A DNA stretch of 64,000 bases from Macrostomum hystrix (taxonomy: Eukaryota; Platyhelminthes; Macrostomidae), in the NCBI GenBank assembly GCA_950097015.1, contig CATNEN010000001.1:17240501-17304500 (forward strand), given 5' to 3'. The position numbers and the translations under genes were made by a program. How positions within the stretch are numbered: the stretch's first letter is position 1; the number at the start of each line of letters is the position of its first letter. The notes beneath the pieces are model-generated. The model was not told the origin of the DNA. It worked only from the letters and a program-made list of their open reading frames with translations, and made no database searches. Below are positions 46,332 to 57,928 of the stretch, piece by piece.

Positions 46332-47920
46332 ATGCTTTTTACACCGGGGAAGTTCTCAAAAGTAAATGTTATATTTCTTTTAATCAGCTTGCAGTTAATT
46401 ATAAGACTCAGATAATACTTTATCGTCACATATTTCGTAGTTATTTCCGAATATTAACTTTGTTATAATGCAATAAAACGTTCTAGAATATTCCGTTGGA
46501 CACTATAAATATAAGTAGCCAAGGAGTGCAATCTCCAACCTTCCTCAAGCTCTCGGTCATACGATCGACAAACAACCAAAAAGAACCACCGCCTTTGTTC
46601 TCTGATTCATTACGATTACGTTACAAACTAACAACAAGTAGGTTTTATTGCTATCATTTTATCCCTTTTATCTGTCCTTTTCTGTCTGCCCCACTTTTCA
46701 TGCAAAAATATCAATTTTTGTTATACATTACAGCTACGGTTACGGACTTTTTTAGCCCGTAATTGTAATAAAATGAATGTCCTAGCTGGAGCGTGAGGAA
46801 TTTAAAGCTAGCGACTATTCACTATTCACCGGGGTCGGTGTCCTACAAATCGTTTCAATATCAGCAGGGAAATCTGGAATTAAATAGCGTTAGAGACTGC
46901 GGTAGCGAGCGAAGCAGAATAGATAAGCGATGAGACCTGAGTGTTCCTCCGGCCCGGCGAAACTCCCAATGAAAAGAATAACGCAGTATGAACGCGAAGA
47001 CTCGAATAATTTGATTAGGAGTGAGTTAATCGGCTGTGACTCTGATTCCAGATACGAATAGGAATGTGACGATTTAAAAAGACGAAGACCAAAGTCAGAG
47101 GCGGCGACAATTGTAGTTTACGGCAAGTTAGAGTCAGTTCAATGTCTGTGGTGTAGCGGTAGCACTTTATTGTTTGGGTGCACTGGGACGTACGACAAGC
47201 AGAGCGGTAAATAAGGCGTAGGAGCTCGATAGTAGTAATGGTAAGTGATAGCACGGCGAGGCGAAGTGGACAACGAGAAGATAACAACTTAACACGAACT
47301 AGAACCGGACAGGACAAGCTAGGACAAACTCGGACAAGACCAGACAAGACCGGGGTACGAAGGCTAAGAAGGTGACACGACAGGACCAGGTAAGAAGGTG
47401 TGGGGCGCGAGCGGGCCTAAACCCCTTAGTTAAGTAAACTAGGCAAACTGCACAACAGGGCGATCGATAACTCTGGCCAGACAGAGCTCGCACGCTCATT
47501 GGCCGGGGGGGAAATACATTGAACTACGCGTAGGAAATAAACTAGAATGGCGCGATGTGCGTTAACGGTTTCTTACAGTAGTGCCCTAACCATTTGAATT
47601 AATTATATGAAATAGCAGAAGTGGATGAAATTTCACGATATGAGTTAAAACGGCCCAAGTTAGTACATTCGCAACTTAAGCATGTAAATCAACACATAGA
47701 GTAAATTCGCAGGGGCGCCTACAACAAGTGACAACGTCACAGGAAGAACTTTGAATATCGTTTACTTGACTTTAAAGTTATACTGACAGAATAGATGTTC
47801 ACACGGAAATAAATTATAGCGCGCTCACAGCGTAAAGCAACTTCGGTCTAACAATTTGGATATAACAATTTTTACTTTTATATATGGCCTAGATTATACA
47901 AACTTGAACTGGAGCTTGTG

Positions 47921-47968
47921 GGCACCTATTGTCCTTTAGGAAAATTCAAGAAACCAACAATGGGTGCC
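47921..47968. repeat. 48-bp hairpin-forming repeat, copy 1
   Basis: GGCACCTATTGT pairs with ACAATGGGTGCC (12 bp, one G-T pair) around a 24-nt loop. The copy at 48011-48058 has the same arms and nearly the same loop. Confidence 0.8.
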
Positions 47969-48010
47969 ACGCTTGGCCTTAGCTGCATGCGTTTCGCACT
48001 AACAATTGGT

Positions 48011-48058
48011 GGCACCTATTGTCGTTTAGGAAAATTCAAGAAACCAACAATTGGTGCC
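48011..48058. repeat. 48-bp hairpin-forming repeat, copy 2
   Basis: GGCACCTATTGT and ACAATTGGTGCC arms, with a loop differing by one or two bases from copy 1. The copies lie 90 bp apart in the same orientation. Confidence 0.8.
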
Positions 48059-50942
48059 ACGCTCGTCTCTATTAATCATCCCAGCCTCCCAGCCCTATCG
48101 CTGAGTTTCTTTTCATCCAGCTCCCTGTCCTGCGGCCTCTAAACCCAGCCCAGCCCATATTTCAGCTTCTTTCTTGGAATCACTCACACTGTAAAGTGTA
48201 AATTGTGCTGTGCTGTATGTGTTGTCAATAGACGGGCTTTTATTTTTGGAATTGCAAATTACTTATGTGACATTACTTTTTGTTATTCAATGTGACATTC
48301 AATGTTAGCTTAGCTCGTTTGCATGCACTTGTCACCATTGTCTGGGTGCACCCCCGTTGATGTTGTTTGTGTCTCATGCAATTGGTTTGCGTGCAACTGG
48401 GGTGGTCCGTCTGTCTGGGATCCCCAGATCCCCCCCAAATCCCCAGCCCCAGGGTCTGGAAATTAGACTGCATGAACGCAAATATAAGGAGCCGCGATAT
48501 CAGACTGGTTCTTTACTGTGTTTCAATTCTGGCCTTACTTCTGCCTTTGAGTTACTACAACTTATTTAAGAAGCCGTTTACAAATTATCAGTAAGATATA
48601 TACATGGAGCTTGTGGATGCACGGCACGATTTTGTGAATGTCACACGGATATGACATCCCTCAGAGAAACGGAAATTAAAGGGAATCATTCGTCATGAAC
48701 TTATACTCATCTATGAGCAAAATGAGGTGTGCAACGAAGCCAATAACGAGGTAAGTCAGAGTTTAACGAACACTGACCATATCAAAATAATAAATATGTC
48801 TGTGTATCTGCCTTAACCTAAAGTCAGTACAACTACTGTACCGTACTTTAGTCTTTATATGTTTGTCAGTAGATGAATCCGAGATATTATAAATATTAGG
48901 CCATATAGTGCAGCTTCGACGAAATTTAGCATTGGTGTCACGGTGTGGCAGCGATGGTTAGAGGAGAGAGTCAGACTGTCATTGATCCCACTCTGATGGA
49001 TGCATTTTTCCACCTGGTAGAATCCACCTGGCGGATTCACTTATCTATTCAATTTCACATTCAGTTGCCTCTCCAAATAAAAGAAATATTGGGGTCGTGA
49101 ATAATCGTTGGGGATCGCGATTCGAGACTTGAAGCAATCAGAATTAAGCAAAGCATCTCAAAATTTTCTCATTTACACGTTGCATGAGCAGTTGCTTTAA
49201 CTTTATACTCGCAATCAGGCATGAGTCGCTTTCTGTTATTTTTGTAATTAAAAAAACACAAAAACGCAATAAAAAGCATAGATATGCAAGAGTGAGCAGA
49301 TAAGCAAAAAAGGCATTCGACAGGGTGACGAAAAAATATCTCGTTTATAAGATGAGCGGCATGTTGAATCAAAGGCTCATAGGTTTATAGATTCATAGCA
49401 GAAGCCGTAGCAGGAGTCTAACAGTAGCTGGAACAGTGTGTTTAACAGTAGCTAGAACAGTGTGTCTAATTGTAGCTGGAACAGTGTCGAAATTTAGACT
49501 ACTGTTACAATAATTAATTGTAATTAATAATTTAACGCCGATTCGACGATTACTAGACCGCAGGCGCCTGCATCTGCGCCGCCGTTCATCAGCGACTGGC
49601 GGCGGAGGCGGCGGAGCATCCATTCTGCAATAATGCATTAAATGCATTAAAAGCAATTTAAAACTAGGAGGAAATTTCAGTAGGGGTTATGTGCACTCTG
49701 CCGCAGGATTTTCCGCGGAAAAGCCACGGGCCCAGTGAGTAAACATAGGCGCCGATGTAAATGCATTGGTGGATTCTGCCGCAGGGAAAGCCGTGGCAGT
49801 TCCGGGGAGGCCCAGTCGGATTTGCTAAAAATAGAAACAAGGGAAGTGTACATTACTGACCCACTTTACAAAGCATGCCACAAGTATATTCACTGTTCAC
49901 TGTTCGCTGCATTACGTTCCGCACAAATATTTGAAATGCATAGAGACCTGAAATTTCATATCGTGCGTTTCTAGGGCTGGAGTAACCTTGGGGTTAGTGA
50001 GTGAACATAGGAGCCTATGTAAATGCATTGATGTACTCTGCCGCAGGGAATGACATGGAAATCCCATGGAGGTCAGAAAGAAAATATGGCTTTTTATAAA
50101 AAAGCAACCAATTTGTTCAAATTCTAGCCCGTCCCAGTTTTACAAGACACAACACTGCAGCAATAATATAGGCGGGTTGGACTTAGAAGGTAGTGAATCT
50201 GCTTCCGATGTCTGGGTATTTAAACTATGGCAATGGGAATACATGGACCTATGCTTTCGGAAAGCTGCTTTCTGATGAGGAATGCGTGCATATAGAAAAG
50301 TAAAAATCTAATTAATTTACCACTGAAATCTTTCATTAAGGAGCTGTGCAGGAAACAATTGATAAGTTCATTGTTAACTAGAAGTTAATCAGTGTCGGCT
50401 TTTGGGTTTCTGTCTGCAAAGGCCTGACAAATTAAAATCAAACATTTAATAGATTATCGAAACACCATATACGAGCGTAGAGAGCTATAGAGAACAATAT
50501 CTTGAATGCCACAGTAAGATAAATATGTGGTTTTGTGGTAAAAGTGCCGGCGCACTTGATTTGCAATAGTCCCATTCCATGCGGATCAATATTCGCGAGG
50601 TTGTTATTGTTTGTACCAAAACACCGCGGGAACAGTTATCAGTTTCTTATCAGCTAATTTCGCCCACAAAACTCAGTAACAATCGGTTGCTGGACCAATT
50701 CACTGCATGAACAAAGCAGTTTGTGCGATGTGTGACTGGCTACCTGGTAATATTAATAATTTTCTGACCCTCTGTATGGCATAACAGTGTACACATTCCA
50801 AACAAAATGTGAAAAAAACAAAGCTGTAGACATAGCCGCTGTGTTCTGCAAGATAAGGGGATGGGAATAGATATAAAGAGATTAAACTGGACTTGAAAAT
50901 TTGAAATTTTCACAAGAGTCACTTTGAATAAATGTTAAGTCC

Positions 50943-51887
50943 ATGAAAGCTATGAGTCGTCCCCGGTGCCCATCCTACGTTCATGAAGTGTGTGCCACCT
51001 GCAACACTAGTATGCTCGGTGGACTTAAGCATCATGCTGTGAAACAAGGCTGCAATGTCACCCGATGGCCACTATGTCACCAATGTCAGTCGGTTGAGCT
51101 CTTTACTGTTAGAGGCCAAATAAAGGGGCATAAAAATCATGCTACTGTTAACTGGAGCTCTGCTGAGGATCGCGAGCGGGCGCGCATTACTGCTCTGGAA
51201 GTGGCGCATCAAGAGGAAGGCAAAAAGGCGGCAGAGCCGGAGAGCTCATTGAGTCAAGTAATAGCTAATTTATGCGGTCGAGTCACCAGCACTGGCGCTC
51301 GGCTCAACGCCCAGCCTACTGCTGCTGCTGCTGATGCTGCTGCTATAGACATCGGCACTCCCTCTCTGCCCGGCACCGCTACTGCAACAGCAGATTCTTC
51401 GACCCCTGGCGTTCTTTCAGCAGCTGCTGATGCTGATGCTGCTGTTGCTGCTTCTGCTGCTGCTGCTGCTCTACTTGACGGCGATGTCGGAGCTCCCCTG
51501 CTTGACGCTGACACTCCTAACTTCGAGCTGCATGAGCTGGACACCGCATTTTTTGAGAACCTTGATGAGCACGAAGTAATCGAACAGCAGCAGCTGCAGC
51601 AGCAACATGCAATCCCTGTTTCCGGGAAAAATATGGAGCGTGCCAGGATGCTAGCAGAAGTCAGTCTGTCTGACGTGATCCGCGACCTTGAGTCGGGTCC
51701 TGTGCCTCCACCACCACCACCAACACCACCACCACCGACTGAGGTTCAGCCTGCGGCCGCGACCGCTAATGAAGCACTGCAGCAGCCGGCACCCATCTGC
51801 ATCCAGCTGGTTCTGCCTAGCAGTGTTAACGGTGAATATTGGATTGGCTTGGAGGGGACTTTCCGAATTCGCCTGAGCAACTCTTAA
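50943..51887 (+). CDS. 314-residue protein with Cys/His-rich N-terminus, family not recognised
   Basis: The ATG at 50943 was chosen; a second at 50952 is equally possible. The N-terminal 70 residues contain Cys17-X2-Cys20, His30-His31, Cys37, Cys45-X2-Cys48 and His63-X2-His66, a spacing that could bind one or two zinc ions. Residues about 110-180 are Ala-rich low complexity (GCT triplets), 210-225 Gln-rich, and 250-270 Pro-rich (PPPPPPTPPPP). The C-terminal 35 residues (CIQLVLPSSVNGEYWIGLEG) look folded. The layout (metal-binding domain, long low-complexity linker, short C-terminal domain) resembles a regulatory or transposon-borne DNA-binding protein, but that is inference. It is the only long ORF inside the 14.6 kb insertion, so it could belong to the mobile element. 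Confidence 0.55.
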   Translation: MKAMSRPRCPSYVHEVCATCNTSMLGGLKHHAVKQGCNVTRWPLCHQCQSVELFTVRGQIKGHKNHATVNWSSAEDRERARITALEVAHQEEGKKAAEPESSLSQVIANLCGRVTSTGARLNAQPTAAAADAAAIDIGTPSLPGTATATADSSTPGVLSAAADADAAVAASAAAAALLDGDVGAPLLDADTPNFELHELDTAFFENLDEHEVIEQQQLQQQHAIPVSGKNMERARMLAEVSLSDVIRDLESGPVPPPPPPTPPPPTEVQPAAATANEALQQPAPICIQLVLPSSVNGEYWIGLEGTFRIRLSNS

Positions 51888-52670
51888 TTGTAGTACCAAG
51901 TTTGAAATAAGTGGAGGAAAATAGAGTGATTTTACTGATACCAACGGCGCTTTTTTACCTAGGAGGATTGGAGGATCTTATTTTTTATTAACGTATTGCT
52001 TTATGAGCGCAGATTGATGGCATCTATTGGTGATTGTAGGAGTTAATAATTGTGTATCTGGAAATATTTTTTGTAAATTAAGTCAAGACCCATAAATTAT
52101 TTTCAAACGCGAATTTCAAATTTCATAATTTTTAGCATCTAACGATCTAATGTCTATAAAGTTAAAGTTTATGCATCTATGTAGTGCTGATTGATCAACC
52201 TGTGCTAGGGTGTCATGTGTTTAATGCAAGGATGAGGATTGGGATTGATTCTGGTTGGCTCTGCGTTATTTTTTATAATCTCCGTCTCTAATTAACTTCT
52301 GTTTCCAATGTTTTCGCATCGCATATTTTTAATAAAAGTAAAAACTGATACCTATTTTGTATCAGTTAATAATGCTGAAAGAATACGGAAGCGCTGCAAT
52401 TTGGTAAAGTTCGCGGCTTTGAGTTATTTAATTTTGATTTATCGATTTAGAGAGAACAACAGAGAGAGAGACTTGTGGCCAATGAATTTGCCCGATTTAC
52501 GCAGGGCAGATAGACAGGATCAGGCACACATAGACAGAAAATGGCGTATTTATTTGTTGGCTGGATTGACTTTTCCAAATTTTTACTTCTGATGTGGAGT
52601 GTGCTGCGGGAATCGAGTGGGAATGTGAGCCAGCATAATTTTTCAAATTTTTAAGTATCTAATAATTGCG
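51888..52670. other. AT-rich stretch between the 314-codon ORF and the first 2.2 kb repeat
   Basis: No gene is supported; the 94-codon frame at 52308-52592 lacks any recognisable feature. Confidence 0.45.
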
Positions 52671-54893
52671 ACCCACATAGCAGCTGGCCGCCAACAAGAT
52701 CATTAATCTTAGGGCCGGGTTTTGGGCGGCGGTGAATTAAGTAGCGTCGAATCCCTTTCCCTGGATCTGTCTAGACCCCTGTAGGAATGACTGATCGCGG
52801 CCATAACTTTTATTGTATGAGTAGTTTAGGTCATAATTCTCCTCCAAACCGCGATCAGATATCGGGAATCACTCGGGCATTATGAGTGATCATTAATTCT
52901 TCATGTCCCCACTTCTTTACAGTATTCGAGCCCAGCTCGACTTTATGACCTCCTCCCTGTTACATACATGTAAATGTCACTGTAGGCAGGTCGGCGCCTG
53001 CGCTTCCCATTGTCCCGGCGGAGTAACAATCATTGGCCGACCTCCGACGGCTGTTCGAGCAGAACATCTATCGTTTCCCGCCGTCGGTTCATTGGGTAAT
53101 CGGGGCGGCCATCGCCGCTTCGATTCCCCGTTGACAGGCTGGCGCGAATGTGGGTTGTTTTGATGGATGTCGGGGTTGGCGTGCTGCAGGACTATATAAG
53201 AAAGCGCGCTGCGCTGCCCCTAGGACAACCTTTTCCCGGACCTCGACCTATCCGGTGAACTATCTCATTGCCGGGCCGGACTCCCACCGGACCCAGAGCA
53301 CTTTTCCGGACCCACGTAGGGCTTAGACCCTTGAGCCTTGAGCTCCGCGTAGCTAGCACAGGCCCATTGCCTGTCTCCATTCCCCTAAGCGCAAGCCACC
53401 TCTTTAGGTGAGCGTTGAATTGAGCCTTTGAGCTCCCAGAGTGTCGGCCCCTGCCGACTCGCAGTAGTTTTCCCCTTCTCTGCCTCGCTGTTTTGCCCCA
53501 CCCTTCTCCCCGAGAACAACGGGACTGCAGCACGCGGCCAAGCGAGATCCAGATAAGTAATCCGCGCAGCGGTTTATTATTGTCACTCTCAAGGGACAGT
53601 TTACTCTTAGTCAGGCGGCATTTAGTGGGAGGGGATCTAGGGAATTGTTTCAGCCTAATAAACGATTGATTCACAGCACTATTAACTTATTGGGCTACGT
53701 TTAAAAACAACTTAATCCTTTTACTATGCCTCTCTTTCACCTTTATTTTATCGCTAGACAGCCCTCGATCATGAGTGGCTAGTTAATTAGGGGATGGGCT
53801 CTGGCAAGGCCGAGCTGAAGGCTGCGGCAGGAAGGCAACTGTAAGCGCGCATAAGAGTAATAAGGAGCTAGGGATTCGCGAGCAAAATGCGGAGTGTAGG
53901 ACGTGCATTTCTTCCCAGGAGGTCGGGGGAATCCTTGGCCGGCTTTCCTTCTTCCTCTCGGGCGGGTACAAGGTGTACGTACGTTCGAACTCCCTTTCCA
54001 ATGGTGTTTTCCCCTATCCCCCTCTCGCAACTGCGGCCACGGGAGCGAGAGTGATGATCTAATAATCTTGCGCTTGCTTAATCACTCAGCCAGTGTTCTG
54101 CTTAATCTCTCCAGCCTCTGTTTTCCTCATCTCACACAGATTCGGATTTGTTAGTTACCTAATGTGTAGGCTGCAATCTAATGTACGGAATGTGTCTGAT
54201 GTTTCATGAGTAGGATTCCGGCTATGGATTCTCATTCGAGTTCTTAGTACCACCTTTCTAGACCCCTGTAGCGCGAATTCAGGAATCCCCTTTTGAGGCG
54301 TGTCTCGATCCATTCTGGGGCTCTCACCCCAGTCTAAAACGGAAGTTGCAGAATGCCCTATTTTCGGCCTGTCTAGATCTGCGTGATAAAGTAGGAGCTG
54401 TGTACTCCGGGGACCCAAGTTCCCAAATGCCTGCGGTGGCAACGTAGGCGCATTGGGTGGTGGCGCTACCCTCGATCAACTATCCGCTTTGCCGATAGCC
54501 TTTCCGCAGTTCTGTGACAGGAGCCTAGGCCGATCCGACCACCGCTACCAAGGTTAGGAGTCAGTTGCGCACACACTACTGACGGCAGTAGACTAGTTAG
54601 CCCTGCCCTGTCCGGTTCCGGGCAGTCCGACCCTCTTCTTAGACTTTTAGCCGGTTTCGAGCACTGCTTGGGGTAGGCACGGCTGTCACGCCTGTGGCCT
54701 ATGGGACGAGTGGGACTGGCCAGCCTGAGGCCGATAGGACCACTCCCTGCATCCGCTGAACCTCCCTTCATCTTCTCTCTCTCTCTCCGCGAAATCTCGC
54801 GTGTAGCTTAGCGGTCATTAAAGTCGACTCTGTCGCCCGCCCTAGGAATCTCCTCTCATGAGTGCAGGTCAGCGCTTGCAAAAGACCCTACCC
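52671..54893 (+). repeat. 2.2 kb direct repeat, copy 1 (LTR-like)
   Basis: Starts ACCCACATAGCAGCTGGCCG and ends GCAAAAGACCC(TACCCAT). The homologue is 55470-57705. About 520 bp in there is a TATATAAG box (53193-53200) followed by a GC-rich segment, and AATAAA lies at about 53657, consistent with the U3-R-U5 order of a plus-strand LTR. Neither copy codes for protein. Confidence 0.85.
53193..53200 (+). promoter_or_regulatory. TATA box in 2.2 kb repeat, copy 1
   Basis: TATATAAG follows a unique GC-rich stretch and precedes AAAGCGCGCTGCGCTG. The second copy has TATTTAAG in the same place. Confidence 0.55.
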
Positions 54894-55469
54894 ATTTCAC
54901 TTCCCCAGAACTCACCAGAAAGCGATGCCGCCACCACCGGGGGGCCCGCCAGGGCCCGGCCAATGCCATGGTGGCATGAAACCGAAATTGCTGCAAAGTA
55001 CAAGACCTTCTGGCAATTGAATTGATTTAGAGAATTCCATCATTAGCTGTGAAATTAATATTGACAATAAATTAACTCACCCTCGGCAATACGCCGAAAA
55101 TGAGCGAAGCTTTACCTGCTCCATCAGGAGCAGGTAAGCTCGCACACTGTCTCTCTGCAAATTTTTTAAACAAAAAATATACAGCAAGGACGAAGGACGG
55201 TTGTTAGTACAATCCTGTATAATTGTATAACTGATAAACGGGGATAACTCATGAAATGGGATAACTAATCAACGGGGATGATTGCATGATAAAGTCGATA
55301 ACTGAAGAAGTGGGATTTTGGAGAAGGATTTGGGATCAGAGAAGGTCTTGAGTTCTGGGATCGAAGCTGTAAATCCCAAAACCCCGAATCAACGAATAAA
55401 TGCATATTTCTGCTATTGGCTGCACTGAAGAATTAATTTAAAGAGTTGGGAGGGTGCGGAAATGCACCC
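54894..55469. other. 576-bp internal region between the 2.2 kb repeats
   Basis: Non-coding. It has a GC-rich patch (CCGCCACCACCGGGGGGCCC and beyond, 54932-54960), the dyad ATGCCATGGTGGCAT at 54964-54978, and a strong stem-loop at 55112-55137. TGGTGGCATGAAACCG at 54969 looks like a primer-binding site but lies 75 bp beyond the repeat end. Confidence 0.5.
55112..55137. repeat. Perfect 11-bp stem-loop
   Basis: TTACCTGCTCC-ATCA-GGAGCAGGTAA. AGC and GCT extend the stem past one bulged T. A stem of this perfection in the short internal region of an LTR-like pair suggests a retained structural signal. Confidence 0.8.
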
Positions 55470-57705
55470 ACCCACATAGCAGCTGGCCGCAAACACGATC
55501 ATTAATCTTAGGGCCGGGCTTGGGGCGGCGGTGAATTAAGTAGCCGTCGAATCCCTTCTCCCTGGATCTGTCTAGACCCCCGTAGGAATGACTGATCGCG
55601 GCCATAGCTTTTATTGTATGAGTAGTTTAGGTCATAATTCTCCTCCCAAACCGCGATCAGATATTGGGAATCACTCGGGCATTATGAGTGATCATTAATT
55701 CTTCATGTCCCCACTTCTTTACAGTATTCGAGCCCAGCTCGACTTTATGACCTCCTCCCTGTTACATACATGTAAATGTCACTGTAGGCAGGTCGGCGCC
55801 TGCGCTTCCCATTGTCCCGGCGGAGTAACAATCATTGGCCGACTGCCGACGGCTGTTCGAGCAGAACATCTATCGTTTCCCGCCGTCGGTTCATTGGGTA
55901 ATCGGGGCGGCCATCGCCGCTTCGATTCCCCGTTGACAGGCTGGCGCGAATGTGGGTTATTTTGATGGATGTCGGGGTTGGCGTGCTGCAAGACTATTTA
56001 AGCAAGCGCGCTGCGCTGCTCCCTCTAGGACCTTTTTTCTCCCACCGGCTCTTCCCCTTCTCCCTGCCGGTTTACCTTTGCCGGGCCGGAATCCCACCGG
56101 ACCCAGGACTTGTCCCCCAGATCCACTTAGGGCTTAGACCCTAGAGCTTAGAGCTCCACGGCTAGCGCAGGCCCATTGCCTGTTCCCATTCCCCCTGAGC
56201 GCGAGCCACCTCTTTAGGTGAGCCGTTAAATTGAGCCTTGAGCCCCAAGCGTGTTGGCCCCTGCCGACTTGCAGCATTTTTCCCTTCCCGGCCTTTGCTG
56301 TCTTACCCCATCCTCTTCCCCGAGAACAACGGGATTGCAGCACGCAGCCGAAGCGACTTCAGCTAAGTAACCCGCGCAGCGGTTTTTGCAATTATTGCTC
56401 CTAAGGGGCTTTCTATTGATTAGGCGGCTATTAGTGGGCACGAGCTTAGGATTTGAGGCTTAATATACGGACTATTCATTCGCCAATTATTAAAACATTA
56501 GGCCAAATTTAATAACAATTTAAATCTTTCCGCCATGCTGTTATTTCCTCTTTATTTTCACATTAGGCAGCCCTCTACCATGAGTGGCTAATTTATTAGG
56601 GGAATGGGCTCTGGCACAGCCGAGCTGAAGGCTGCGGCAGGAAGGAAATTGTGAGCGCGCATGAGAGTAATATGGAGCTAGGGGTGTGCAAGTAAGATGC
56701 GGAGTGTAGCACGTGTTTCTTTCTGTCCAGGGGTGGGGAATTCCCTGGCGGGTTTTCCTCATTTCCTGGCGGATCTGGGAGTGCGTGTCAAGCTCCCCTG
56801 CCAATTGAGTTTCCCTTCTGTTTCCCCCTCTCGCTTCTACCGCCAGGGAAGTGGGGGGTGATGACCTTTTAACCTTACGCTTGCATAATCACTCAGCCAG
56901 TGTTCAGCCTAATCTCTCCTGCCTCTGATTTCCTCACCTCGCACAGATTCGGATTTGTTAGTGGCCTAATGTGTAAGCTGCAATCTAATGTAAAGAATGT
57001 GCCTGATGTTTTCATGAGTAGGATTCCGGCTATGGATTCTCATTCGAGTTCTTAGTACCACCTTTCTAGACCCCTGTAGCGCGAATTCAGGAATCCCCTT
57101 TTGAGGCGTGACTCGATCCATTCTGGGGCTCTCACCCCAGTCTAAAACGGAAGTTGCAGAATGTCCTATTTTTCGGCTTGTCTAGATCTGTGTGATGAAC
57201 TGGGAGCTGTGTACTCCGGGGACCCAAGTTCCCAAATGTCTGCGGTGGCAACGTAGGCGCATTGGGTGGTGGCGCTACCCTAGATCATTTTCCGCTTCGC
57301 CAATAGCCTTTCCGCATTTCTAAGACAAGAGCCTAGGCCGTTTCGACCACCGCTACCAAGGTTAGGAGTCAGTTACTTACATGCTACTGACGGCAGTAGA
57401 CTAGTTAGCCCTGCCCTGTCCGATTCCGGGCAGTCCGACCCTCTTCTAGACTTTTAGCCGGTTTCGAGCACTGCTTGGGGTAGGCACGGCAGTCATGCCT
57501 GTGGCCTATGGGTTGAGTGGGACTGGCCAGCCTGAGGCCGAGAGGACCACTCCCTGCATCCACTGTCTCTCCCTTCATCTCTCCCTTCATCCCTCTTTCC
57601 GCGACAACTCGCGAGGCTTTGCGGTACGACTTCTGACTCTATCGCCATTCCCACACTCCCTTCTCTTATGAGGACAGGTCATCGGATTGCAAAAGACCCA
57701 ACCAC
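55470..57705 (+). repeat. 2.2 kb direct repeat, copy 2 (LTR-like)
   Basis: Homologous along its length to 52671-54893 with scattered substitutions and small indels. It diverges most around 56000-56100 (downstream of the TATA box) and at 57590-57690. The copies are not identical, so if they are LTRs the insertion is not recent. Confidence 0.85.
55995..56002 (+). promoter_or_regulatory. TATA-like box in 2.2 kb repeat, copy 2
   Basis: TATTTAAG, aligned with TATATAAG of copy 1, followed by the same GCGCGCTGCGCTG segment. Confidence 0.45.
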
Positions 57706-57913
57706 ATCAATATATGAAAAAACTAATTTCTTAGCTTAAATTTAGCTAATATATGTTTTTTTGGAATAAATGTTACTATTACAACCCTATTTGGCTAGAG
57801 GAATTCTTTCAGTTTAAGGATGGATTAAATATTTAGACATGACTAGCTATAATCAGTGCTGCTCTTGTTGTCATAGACCACATTGAAAACATATGAACAT
57901 ATTTTTCCTCATT
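57706..57913. other. Right end of the insertion, with a satellite-unit fragment
   Basis: 57713-57757 matches the 17-38 kb satellite unit (TATATGAA, then AAACTAATTTCTTAGCTTAA and AGCTAATA-type sequence). The rest is AT-rich. The insertion ends at TTTTTCCTCATT before the 15-bp duplication. Confidence 0.6.
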
Positions 57914-57928
57914 GATCCTCATTGGGAT
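57914..57928. repeat. 15-bp target-site duplication, right copy
   Basis: GATCCTCATTGGGAT, identical to 43323-43337. Confidence 0.85.

Larger units (their letters stand above)
46332..50942. other. Long non-coding stretch within the insertion
   Basis: No gene is supported. Small open frames (for example 46496-46762, 47015-47347, 47918-48142, 48357-48594, 49735-49974) are short, mutually overlapping or lie on repeats. It contains the pair of 48-bp hairpins (below), a CGGACAAG/AGACAAG-rich stretch near 47300-47350, and three TCTGCCGCAGG motifs at about 49697, 49776 and 50038, each near GTGAGT(A/G)AACATAGG or ATGTAAATGCATTG, marking a diverged tandem duplication. The 49393-49480 area has three GTAGC(T)GAACAGTGTG-like repeats. 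Confidence 0.45.
43338..57913. mobile_element. 14.6 kb insertion within the LTR retrotransposon
   Basis: Flanked by the perfect 15-bp duplication, it interrupts the accessory ORF. It begins GGTTAAAAACACTTGTTCAT and ends (reverse complement) with AATGAGGAAAAATATGTTCAT; the shared AAAAA..TGTTCAT hints at weak terminal inverted repeats with a 2-base gap. There is no poly(A) tail at either end. Contents: two opposed SINE-like copies, a ~185-bp tandem repeat, a 314-codon ORF, and an LTR-like pair of 2.2 kb repeats. I see no transposase, integrase or RT. It may be one large non-autonomous element or a small insertion enlarged by later ones. Confidence 0.65.

Noticed and set aside
53192-54771. Minus-strand ORFs of 101-160 codons in the 2.2 kb repeats
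   Set aside because: They are not preserved as equal frames in the second copy, and the repeat looks like a non-coding LTR.
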